This document shows, piece by piece, positions 1 through 5,439 of a stretch of 5,439 nt of DNA. The notes beneath the pieces are model-generated. The model searched no databases. It was not told the DNA's origin and was given only the letters and a program-made list of their open reading frames with translations. Every line of letters starts with the position of its first letter. The first letter of the stretch is position 1. The stretch covers positions 1,204,963 through 1,210,401 of the forward strand of contig CP070658.1 of the NCBI GenBank assembly GCA_020355105.1, in the 5' to 3' direction. Made by a program: the position numbers and the translations under genes. Source of the stretch: Candidatus Thorarchaeota archaeon. GTDB taxonomy: Archaea > Asgardarchaeota > Thorarchaeia > Thorarchaeales > Thorarchaeaceae.

Positions 1-345
1 TGCCAGTACCTCTTCACGGCATATTTTGATACCCTCCTCATACACTTTGCACAGGCCGGGATAGTCCCATCCTTTACCATGAAAGATCACTATACCAGGA
101 TTTTTTTTGTCTCTCTCGAAACCTTTGAGGATCTGAACGCAGCCTATGCCAATATGCTCGATGCCAAGGCTGACTTCTATGAAGCCCTGGGTGCCGAGAC
201 TGTGACCGTTACGGAGACTGTTACTGTTACTGTCACCACAACTGTCACTGTTATCGGTGGAGACACGCTTCTCCTTGTAGGCGGTAGCGTCGGGGGTATT
301 GTTGTCGGTTTAGTCCTAGGAGTACTAGTAGGCAGACGCCGCTAG
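1..345 (+). CDS. C-terminal part of a surface-anchored exported protein (5' truncated by window edge)
   Basis: The frame is open from the first base of the window to the TAG at 343-345, giving 114 visible codons. The first ATG (79) has no Shine-Dalgarno in front of it and the 26 codons before it read as ordinary protein, so it is probably an internal Met and the gene starts outside the window. Visible residues 1-65 are a soluble segment I do not recognise, ending in a likely helix (NAAYANMLDAKADFYEALG). Residues 66-85 are a Thr/Val-rich low-complexity stalk (ETVTVTETVTVTV...). Residues about 89-111 form one Gly/Val/Leu-rich transmembrane helix, followed by a terminal Arg-Arg-Arg. This stalk-helix-basic end is typical of archaeal proteins held on the outer face of the membrane, such as solute-binding proteins of ABC transporters, where the Thr residues are often O-glycosylated. 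The anchor is clear; the function of the ectodomain cannot be told from this fragment. Confidence 0.8.
   Translation, partial: CQYLFTAYFDTLLIHFAQAGIVPSFTMKDHYTRIFFVSLETFEDLNAAYANMLDAKADFYEALGAETVTVTETVTVTVTTTVTVIGGDTLLLVGGSVGGIVVGLVLGVLVGRRR
199..252 (+). repeat. Degenerate ACTGTT-type repeat encoding the Thr/Val stalk
   Basis: Eighteen codons made almost only of Thr (ACN) and Val (GTN), with one Glu (214-216), form an imperfect six-base repeat close to ACTGTT. It encodes the extracellular stalk just before the membrane helix of the upstream surface protein. Third positions vary (ACT, ACC, ACG, ACA; GTG, GTT, GTC), which suggests selection on the protein more than recent DNA slippage. It is a coding low-complexity tract, not a mobile or regulatory repeat. 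Confidence 0.6.
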
Positions 346-382
346 TGAGCGAACAAGGTTGGAAAAGACTCATGGGCGATTG

Positions 383-414
383 CGGATGCACTGCATCCGT
401 TTCTCCCTTTTTTT
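383..414 (+). terminator. Probable transcription terminator: hairpin plus T-rich tract
   Basis: CGGATGCA (383-390) and TGCATCCG (392-399) are perfect inverted repeats around C391. Folded as RNA this gives a 7-bp stem with a 3-nt loop, extendable by a G-U pair (382/400). It is followed by a T-rich stretch, including seven consecutive T at 408-414. It lies 37 nt after the stop of the surface-protein gene and before the next gene on the same strand, which is the right place for a terminator. Archaeal termination depends mainly on the T tract; the hairpin may aid it or stabilise the 3' end. The perfect symmetry also allows a protein-binding site, which I consider less likely. Confidence 0.5.
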
Positions 415-510
415 CCCCGTGGGTTCCATACTGTGAATAGGGCATGTTCTTTCCTCATTGTCGGTGCGACAACTACAAAAGGTCACGCCGTTCGACCGAA
501 GAAGCATTGT

Positions 511-516
511 AGGAGA
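511..516 (+). promoter_or_regulatory. Shine-Dalgarno for the 731-residue exported protein
   Basis: AGGAGA ends 10 nt before the ATG at 527 and pairs with the anti-SD end of 16S rRNA over about five bases. Its presence means the transcript has a leader, and it supports 527 as the start, which also places a clean signal peptide at the N-terminus. Confidence 0.55.
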
Positions 517-526
517 AATCAACTAG

Positions 527-2722
527 ATGTACAAGAAACTCATTGTTGCAGCGATTCTCATCGCTCTTGTTGCAACGAGCACTAGCAACGTGGGATCCCC
601 TCAGAAACGTGAGACCCCACTACTCCTAGTGGAATCGCCGTCTGTCGTCACACAAGAGCAGACACAGTATAATGTAAGCTCATACCAAGAGTTTGCAGTA
701 GCTACAAGCGACGTGCTGGCAAACAGACTTGTCCTGTGGAATGATGGAACCGTCTGGTACTACGGATATCCCGATTGGGGTCCTGTCTTCGGATGGGCTC
801 CATCGGTTGCTGACTACTATTGGGCGATTTCGGGGTTGGCACGGGCATATGACATGACAGGCAATGCAACTCTATCGGTCATAGCTTCTAGAGTTGCGAA
901 TAAGATGGTCAGCGCCTTTATGGACACACAATACCCTGGGTTCTTTGTGAATCTGTACAATCCCAACGAGCTGATTGCTCAGTCAAAGCGTCCGGGAGTC
1001 CAAGCGTATGCGTACTATGCACTAGCAACTGCTGAGAGTCTGAACTCATCACTCGATTTCACGACTGAGAAACAGAATGCCTTGACCTGTCTCACCGATA
1101 CCCTGTACGACTCGACATACGGCGGTTTTCGCTTCCTAACGTATCGGAACTGTACGCTTGATGATGAGGGCGACACCCTCGAGCTGTATCCTAACGACGG
1201 AAAAAGGCTCGATCACCTTGCGTTGGCCGCATCTTTGCTGTTCGACGTGGGTAACTCTACATCCAACTCGACGATGCTCTCCCAGGCAGAGAGCTCTCTA
1301 TCGTTCATGATTTCAAACATGCCCTATTACAACAATAGCATTTACGGTGGGTTTCAACTTGCTACCAATAGAACTGGCGGAGAGCCAAGCGTCCCCAGCA
1401 CCGAACGACCAGGTAGATCAGTCACTACTGACATCAATGCGATGGCGATTCGTGCCCTTCTCAAGGGATACGAAGTGACTGGCAATTCCACATATCTGGA
1501 ATGGGCTGAAGACACCCATGACGCACTCTTGACCGGTCACTGGGATACAGACAATGGAGGATGGTATGCAGAGCTTGTCGACGGGGAGCTCTGGGCACCT
1601 CCAGATTCGGACTATGAAGACACTGAGGACTACAAATACTCAGAGATACAGTTTCAGATGGTCCTTGCGGAGGAGTTGTTGTACGAGGCCACTGACAATC
1701 TGTTTTACATTCGGCTGGTCATAGACACACTTGACATTGCTCTCGCCAAGTTGTGGGATAAGGTCGGAGGTGGCTTCTATGCAAACGGAGATAGAACCTT
1801 CGAAGTATTCGCTGACGATTGGAAATCCCACTACACCGGAGTGCAATCACTGGCTTTGCTCTCACTCGAACGAGTGTGGGGATACGGACTTCCAATTGTT
1901 TCCTATGTACGTGTGGCTCCCACCAATCCCCGTCCGACAGATCCGGTGACATTCGTAGTCACAGCCACAGACGACGACGGAATCGATACCGTTCTGGTCA
2001 ACTACACTTCCTCACTGCCAGGCTCAGATAACGTCACGATTATCGAACTTCTACCCAACCCAGAGTTCGGCGGCGTATACAACGCGACAATAGAGCCGCT
2101 TGCGAATGGAACTCGTGTGAATTTCGTGATCATCGCAAACGATACGCTTGGAAACGTATTCATTGCAGGGTCCTACTTCTTTATTTCGAGAGTAGATGTA
2201 TGGGGCCCTGTGGTCCTGTGGAGGGCTATCTATCCTAGTGATGAAGTTCGGGTCGGGGACACAGTAGTAGTAGAGTTCGGTACTTATGAATTCCCAACTC
2301 ACAGCACTTTGGAGATGTTTCAAATCTACTGGAAGGTAAATGCAGCAGCCTACGTACCGATGAACATGACCGCAGTGGACGTAGACGGGCAATACATCGT
2401 ATGGGTTGCGAACTTGGGTAGTGACTTCCGCGAAGGAGATGTGATATCATACTACTGCCTTGCAGTCGATGAGTCAGGCAATACCGGACAGAGCGCCTTC
2501 TACAGGCTGACAATACTGGGACCGGTCATCTTTGTGACTCCTTGGTCACCTTGGCAGGTTGCGGCCACCATAGGCCTGGTTGCAGCACCTGGCGTCGGCT
2601 ATGGTCTGACTCGAATAAGGCGACAGAGAGCAATGGCTACTCAGCGGGAGCTAAAGAAGGAGGCACGGAAGAGGTCCCGAAAGAAGAGACCACGACGTGT
2701 TAGGTCAACAAGGAGCGCTTAG
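527..2722 (+). CDS. Exported membrane-anchored protein: six-hairpin (alpha/alpha) toroid plus two Ig-like domains
   Basis: This 731-residue protein has a Lys-Lys then hydrophobic signal peptide (about 1-20, no lipobox Cys). A helical region (about 53-452) carries recurring Gly-Gly-aromatic hairpin motifs: YPGFF 136-140, YGGF 198-201, YGGF 273-276, GGWY 344-347 and GGGFY 414-418, spaced 60-75 residues. This pattern is known from six-hairpin folds such as AGE-type epimerases, YyaL-like proteins and several glycoside hydrolase families, so a carbohydrate-related role is possible, but I see no catalytic signature I can name. Two beta-rich Ig-like domains follow (about 458-555 and 560-664), then a transmembrane helix (about 674-694) and a very basic cytoplasmic tail (696-731). 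There are about 15 N-X-S/T sequons, all outside the membrane. It has only three cysteines (188, 209, 644) and no CXXCH. It lies 17 nt upstream of ccmF, so it is probably co-transcribed. Export and topology are well supported; the biochemical function is not. Confidence 0.85.
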   Translation: MYKKLIVAAILIALVATSTSNVGSPQKRETPLLLVESPSVVTQEQTQYNVSSYQEFAVATSDVLANRLVLWNDGTVWYYGYPDWGPVFGWAPSVADYYWAISGLARAYDMTGNATLSVIASRVANKMVSAFMDTQYPGFFVNLYNPNELIAQSKRPGVQAYAYYALATAESLNSSLDFTTEKQNALTCLTDTLYDSTYGGFRFLTYRNCTLDDEGDTLELYPNDGKRLDHLALAASLLFDVGNSTSNSTMLSQAESSLSFMISNMPYYNNSIYGGFQLATNRTGGEPSVPSTERPGRSVTTDINAMAIRALLKGYEVTGNSTYLEWAEDTHDALLTGHWDTDNGGWYAELVDGELWAPPDSDYEDTEDYKYSEIQFQMVLAEELLYEATDNLFYIRLVIDTLDIALAKLWDKVGGGFYANGDRTFEVFADDWKSHYTGVQSLALLSLERVWGYGLPIVSYVRVAPTNPRPTDPVTFVVTATDDDGIDTVLVNYTSSLPGSDNVTIIELLPNPEFGGVYNATIEPLANGTRVNFVIIANDTLGNVFIAGSYFFISRVDVWGPVVLWRAIYPSDEVRVGDTVVVEFGTYEFPTHSTLEMFQIYWKVNAAAYVPMNMTAVDVDGQYIVWVANLGSDFREGDVISYYCLAVDESGNTGQSAFYRLTILGPVIFVTPWSPWQVAATIGLVAAPGVGYGLTRIRRQRAMATQRELKKEARKRSRKKRPRRVRSTRSA

Positions 2723-2725
2723 ATG

Positions 2726-2730
2726 AGGAG
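2726..2730 (+). promoter_or_regulatory. Shine-Dalgarno of ccmF
   Basis: AGGAG lies in the 17-nt gap after the preceding stop. It is 9 nt before ATG 2740 and 6 nt before the in-frame TTG at 2737. Both starts are spatially possible; ATG is preferred as the stronger initiation codon. The site lies directly behind the stop at 2720-2722, which suggests translation coupled to the upstream gene. Confidence 0.6.
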
Positions 2731-2739
2731 TGGTGTTTG

Positions 2740-4812
2740 ATGGACATTGGTACAATGTTACTTTTGATATCAGTTGGAGCCGGTCTGGTGGACATGGCCA
2801 TTCTGCTTCTAGGTCCTAGAATCGAGAACTACGAATTCCTGACTTTGATAATGGCGGGAATGGGCAGTCTAGCCTCGATTGGAGCAGTCTTCTGGATGGG
2901 CGGGCTGATCTTTGGCAACCAGTTTCAGTACGAGTACGTCTTTCTGACAACCAAGATTGAGGCATCTTGGTTTCTCAAGATTTCGGCGCTTTGGGCAGGG
3001 CAATCAGGTTCGCTGGTCTTCTGGGCTGCACTATCGTTCCTCTTGTACATGGCCTTTCGAGTTCTCACTAGAGGCTACGAGAATGACACAATCGTCTATC
3101 GTGCAGCAATCTTTGTAGCTCTACAGACAATCCTGATAGTGGCGAATGCGATTGCATCAGACCCGTTCAGATTGAGCGGAGACAGCCCTGCCAATGGTTT
3201 GGGCCTTAACCCTCTTCTTAGCACTGTGTGGAACGTCATTCATCCTCCCATAGTGTTCATAGCATATGCTCTTACGGTGATTCCATTTGCTGTCAAGCTC
3301 GCTGGTTTCACTGTACGTTCGGAGGAACGCAACTCTGAGCCAATCCCTGTTCTGGAAACTTTCACACGGTTTGTCACCGTTACTTCTTGGATAGTGCTAT
3401 CAGTTGGAATTGCCATCGGCGGCTATTGGGCCTACATCGTGTTAGGTTGGGGCGGATACTGGGCTTGGGACCCAGTGGAAACGACGTCGCTTGTACCATG
3501 GCTTCTACTCACGGCGTACTTTCACGCCAAGGCGGTTCTGAAGGACAATGATGTTCTACGCGATTCTTTCTTGGTCTTTACTTACCTGACAGTCATCTAC
3601 GCTACATGGGTGACGAGAAGCGGGGTGCTCAACTCTGTTCACGGCTTTTCAATCTCCTTGGTGAGCTGGACCATGTTCGCTACAGTCGTTGCCAACTTCG
3701 GTGTCGTAACACTGCTGACAATCAGGGCTGGGTATGTAGACATGAAAGACGAGGATGATGATGAAGGACTATTGAAGTTCTTCTCATCGTCAAACGTAAG
3801 GAATCTATCTGTCAAGATCGCTCTAATTGGCATTCTCATTGTCACAACCACTTCAGTCATCGGTGTGGTGTTGCCAGCAGGCGTCAATCTCTCACTTGCT
3901 ATAACCGACCCAGTCAACTTCCAGGACAACATGATATCGGTGGGCATCGAGTTTTTCAGGGCTGGATTCTATATCGGTTCGCTCTTTCTTGTTTTATCAG
4001 CGTTTTACTGTATGAGGAGCACCATGATTAGCGTCCGCGTGAAGAGTCTCACTGTGTTGACCCTACTTATGGCAGGGGTTGCGTTGGCAATCCTCTCTGT
4101 CAGCAGCGCCACACCAATGCCTACCAACTACTGGCCAGCAAACCTACTAATTCCTGCAGCGATAGGCGGCATCGTCTTCTTGATCGTGACGTTCGTGCGA
4201 ACTATTGCAGGCCGTGAGGGCGGGAAGTTCTCCATGCGGCGGATGGGCAGACTAATGCTTCATCTTGGCCTCATAATGCTCCTACTGGGAGTGTTTGCTA
4301 GCGAGAATGTCGTCCACGAAACAAGAGCAGCATATCAGGAGGGGTATTTTCTAGAGGTGGCCCCAGGCATCGAAGTTCAAGTAACTGATATCAATTTGAT
4401 ATGGTGGAACCATGAGTACGACTTCTACTTGATTGCGACAGTGCAAGTCGTGGAGAACGGTATGTTAGTCGGTGTTGGATTTGCGACAATCCAGGGAAAC
4501 CCACAATGGTCTCAGGTTACTCACCAAGTGTATGTACACTCTAGCGCACTTCGTGATGTCTTCATTGCGGTCAGAGGGTTCCAGCAGGTGGCTCCAGGTC
4601 AGATGCAGGTCACGCTGAGCACAAAGGTTCTGCCCCTAATTTCATTCGTCTGGCTTGGTCCGTTCTTGATGGTTATGGCTCTATTGCCCGTCGCTTTTCT
4701 TGAAGGTGCAGCTCTGAGGACTGCACTTCGCCTAAAGGAACAGGACCTATATGGAGAAGTCGAAGACGAATCTTCAGACGCTGAAGAGTCCGTCAATGCA
4801 GAGGCCCAATGA
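2740..4812 (+). CDS. ccmF: Cytochrome c maturation haem lyase subunit CcmF (CcmF/CcsA family)
   Basis: CcmF is the membrane core of the System I haem lyase. It takes haem from holo-CcmE and, with CcmH, attaches it to CXXCH cysteines of apocytochrome c on the outer side of the membrane. The 690-residue product (numbered from ATG 2740; TTG 2737 would add one residue) has about 14-15 predicted transmembrane helices, close to the usual length of about 650. The WWD-type motif is at 237-247 (W-G-G-Y-W-A-W-D-P-V-E). The four expected haem-ligand histidines are visible in context: H168 (LNPLL...IHPP), H262 (PWLLLTAYFH), H301 (TRSGVLNSVH) and H508 (RRMGRLMLH). An extracytoplasmic beta domain (about 520-630) and a final helix with the family-like PLISFVWLG follow, then an acidic C-terminal tail. 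Variants: WAGQSGS (85-91) has Ser where Glu is usual. No ccmE, ccmH or ccmABC is in the window. System II CcsA is less likely, given the length and the C-terminal periplasmic domain. Confidence 0.95.
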   Translation: MDIGTMLLLISVGAGLVDMAILLLGPRIENYEFLTLIMAGMGSLASIGAVFWMGGLIFGNQFQYEYVFLTTKIEASWFLKISALWAGQSGSLVFWAALSFLLYMAFRVLTRGYENDTIVYRAAIFVALQTILIVANAIASDPFRLSGDSPANGLGLNPLLSTVWNVIHPPIVFIAYALTVIPFAVKLAGFTVRSEERNSEPIPVLETFTRFVTVTSWIVLSVGIAIGGYWAYIVLGWGGYWAWDPVETTSLVPWLLLTAYFHAKAVLKDNDVLRDSFLVFTYLTVIYATWVTRSGVLNSVHGFSISLVSWTMFATVVANFGVVTLLTIRAGYVDMKDEDDDEGLLKFFSSSNVRNLSVKIALIGILIVTTTSVIGVVLPAGVNLSLAITDPVNFQDNMISVGIEFFRAGFYIGSLFLVLSAFYCMRSTMISVRVKSLTVLTLLMAGVALAILSVSSATPMPTNYWPANLLIPAAIGGIVFLIVTFVRTIAGREGGKFSMRRMGRLMLHLGLIMLLLGVFASENVVHETRAAYQEGYFLEVAPGIEVQVTDINLIWWNHEYDFYLIATVQVVENGMLVGVGFATIQGNPQWSQVTHQVYVHSSALRDVFIAVRGFQQVAPGQMQVTLSTKVLPLISFVWLGPFLMVMALLPVAFLEGAALRTALRLKEQDLYGEVEDESSDAEESVNAEAQ

Positions 4813-4907
4813 GCAATCCTGCAAGTCCTATTCAGGTCTGTGTCGTTCAGAAACTTCGTGAAGTGATACAGATTCATTTCCATCGACGCGTACAGGAAGG
4901 TTATTGA
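4809..4907 (+). CDS. Possible 32-residue small ORF overlapping the ccmF stop (doubtful)
   Basis: An ATG at 4809-4811 overlaps the ccmF stop TGA (4810-4812) in the ATGA arrangement typical of translationally coupled genes. It opens a 32-codon frame ending at TGA 4905-4907. The product (MSNPASPIQVCVVQKLREVI...) has no signal peptide or membrane helix and one cysteine, and resembles nothing I recognise. It has no clear Shine-Dalgarno of its own, so translation would depend on ribosomes ending ccmF. ATGA overlaps of this length also occur by chance, and I rate it more likely non-coding than coding. Confidence 0.2.
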   Translation: MSNPASPIQVCVVQKLREVIQIHFHRRVQEGY

Positions 4908-4946
4908 ACAGGTTTCAGGACTCTAGAAACGCTGTCCTGCAGCTGT

Positions 4947-4953
4947 GGAGGTG
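4947..4953 (+). promoter_or_regulatory. Strong Shine-Dalgarno for the flavoprotein gene
   Basis: GGAGGTG is a seven-base match to the complement of the archaeal/bacterial 16S rRNA 3' end, with 8 nt to the ATG at 4962. It fixes the start of the flavoprotein, where the FMN-binding loop begins six residues in, as expected for the family. It is the strongest ribosome binding site in the window. Confidence 0.75.
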
Positions 4954-4961
4954 GTTTCCAG

Positions 4962-5439
4962 ATGGTAAGAGTGTTAGGCATCTCTGGTAGTCCCCGCCCA
5001 GGGGGAAACACTTCGATACTGGTTGAGGCCGCACTGCAAGGTGCCAAGGAGTTCGGAGCTGACATAGAGTTTATCGAGCTAGCACCTCTATCGCTGAATC
5101 ACTGTCTGCAACGGGGAGAGTGTTACGAGCTCGGGCATTGTCATCAAGGGGACGATTTGAATCGTGTAGTACAGCGGATGGATGCTGCTCACGGGATAAT
5201 CATTGGGTCTCCAGTCCACTTCGGCTCAGTCACTGCTTCCATGAAGAACTTCATGGATAGATGTGGACGATTCGCTCATCTGGAGGGCAAGGTGGGTTGT
5301 AGCATCGCCGTCACAAATAGGTCCGGAGCCGACTTGACAGTTACCCAGATGCTCTTCTTCCTGCTTGTGAAAGAGATGATAATTCCTGGTGGTGTAAGCT
5401 GGCCGATCGGCAGGGCTCTCAACGTCGGTGACATCAGAA
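4962..5439 (+). CDS. NADPH-dependent FMN reductase / iron-sulfur flavoprotein-like protein (3' truncated by window edge)
   Basis: The first 159 codons of a flavodoxin-fold protein are present; the frame runs open off the right edge. The N-terminal beta strand leads into the FMN-phosphate loop G6-I-S-G-S-P-R-P-G-G-N-T17. The second family motif is at 82-100 (GSPVHFGSVTASMKNFMDR), where the loop contacts the isoalloxazine ring. Such proteins bind FMN and reduce it, or pass electrons using NAD(P)H or ferredoxin, in the cytoplasm; family members range from quinone reductases to archaeal iron-sulfur flavoproteins. Between the motifs is a cysteine segment, C48-x5-C54-x5-C60, followed by DD at 64-65. 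It has the spacing of the family's C-x2-C-x2-C-x5-C motif, but the second cysteine is Arg51. A classical four-cysteine 4Fe-4S site is therefore not intact here. The gene begins 149 nt after ccmF on the same strand, with its own strong ribosome binding site, so it may or may not belong to that operon. Confidence 0.9.
   Translation, partial: MVRVLGISGSPRPGGNTSILVEAALQGAKEFGADIEFIELAPLSLNHCLQRGECYELGHCHQGDDLNRVVQRMDAAHGIIIGSPVHFGSVTASMKNFMDRCGRFAHLEGKVGCSIAVTNRSGADLTVTQMLFFLLVKEMIIPGGVSWPIGRALNVGDIR

Noticed and set aside
79..345. Treating ATG 79 as the true start of the first gene
   Set aside because: No Shine-Dalgarno precedes it, no signal peptide follows it although the protein has an exterior-type anchor, and the frame is open back to base 1.
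251..445. 64-codon - strand frame across the first gene's end and the terminator
   Set aside because: It would read through the anchor-coding region and the hairpin; the composition is not protein-like and no ribosome binding site is evident.
462..486. Possible archaeal TATA-like element (CTACAAAA near 473-480) before the 527 gene
   Set aside because: The distance to the start would fit, but the match to an archaeal TATA box is weak and there is no clear BRE, so I do not list a promoter.
2051..2513. Two overlapping - strand open frames (2051-2392 and 2235-2513) inside the exported protein gene
   Set aside because: They are antisense to the Ig-like region, have Cys/His/Arg-rich unnatural composition, and no start signals.
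527..2722. Idea that the exported protein is itself a c-type cytochrome matured by CcmF
   Set aside because: It has only three cysteines and no CXXCH motif.
3639..3947. 102-codon open frame on the - strand inside ccmF
   Set aside because: It lies wholly antisense to a strongly supported conserved gene; Ser/Thr-rich composition is what the reverse of membrane-helix codons would give.
4910..4940. Short inverted repeats (GTTTC/GAAAC at 4912-4930; CAGGAC/GTCCTG at 4916-4939) before the flavoprotein gene
   Set aside because: The arms are five or six bases with long loops, they overlap each other, and no T tract follows; such pairs are expected by chance.

Overview
The window looks like chromosomal DNA from an uncultivated archaeon of moderate GC content (roughly half G+C by eye). 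The evidence for archaea is indirect. The first protein ends in a Thr/Val-rich stalk, one transmembrane helix and an Arg-Arg-Arg tail, a typical archaeal cell-surface anchor. The second is a membrane-anchored exported protein with about 15 N-glycosylation sequons and Ig-like domains. Start sites have GGAGGTG/AGGAG-type Shine-Dalgarno sequences, and a hairpin with a T-rich tract separates the first two genes. An Asgard (for example Thorarchaeia-like) or Thermoplasmatota-type lineage would fit, but the sequence alone does not decide this, and some bacteria are not strictly excluded.

Layout, all genes on the + strand. (1) 1-345: the 3' end of a surface-anchored protein whose start lies outside the window. 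(2) 346-526: an intergenic gap with a probable terminator hairpin (383-414) and the leader and Shine-Dalgarno of the next gene. (3) 527-2722: a 731-residue exported protein, made of a signal peptide, a predicted six-hairpin (alpha/alpha) toroid, two Ig-like domains, a C-terminal transmembrane helix and a very basic cytoplasmic tail. (4) 2740-4812: a CcmF-type haem lyase subunit of cytochrome c maturation System I, with all four expected haem-ligand histidines and a WWD-type haem-handling motif. (5) 4813-4961: a gap holding a possible 32-codon ORF that overlaps the ccmF stop, and a strong Shine-Dalgarno. (6) 4962-5439: the 5' part of a flavodoxin-fold NADPH-dependent FMN reductase / iron-sulfur flavoprotein-like gene, cut by the right edge.

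The 527-2722 gene and ccmF are 17 nt apart and probably co-transcribed. CcmF implies that the host makes c-type cytochromes, with haem attached on the outer face of the membrane. Its partner would also act outside the cell, but no haem-binding CXXCH motif is present in any protein seen here, so a shared function is only suggested by position. The flavoprotein gene could be an independent unit or the next gene of the same operon. I see no mobile element, CRISPR array, tRNA or rRNA. The most notable points are the unusual surface-protein/ccmF pairing, substitutions in otherwise conserved CcmF motifs, and a flavoprotein whose cysteine motif has lost one of its four cysteines to arginine.
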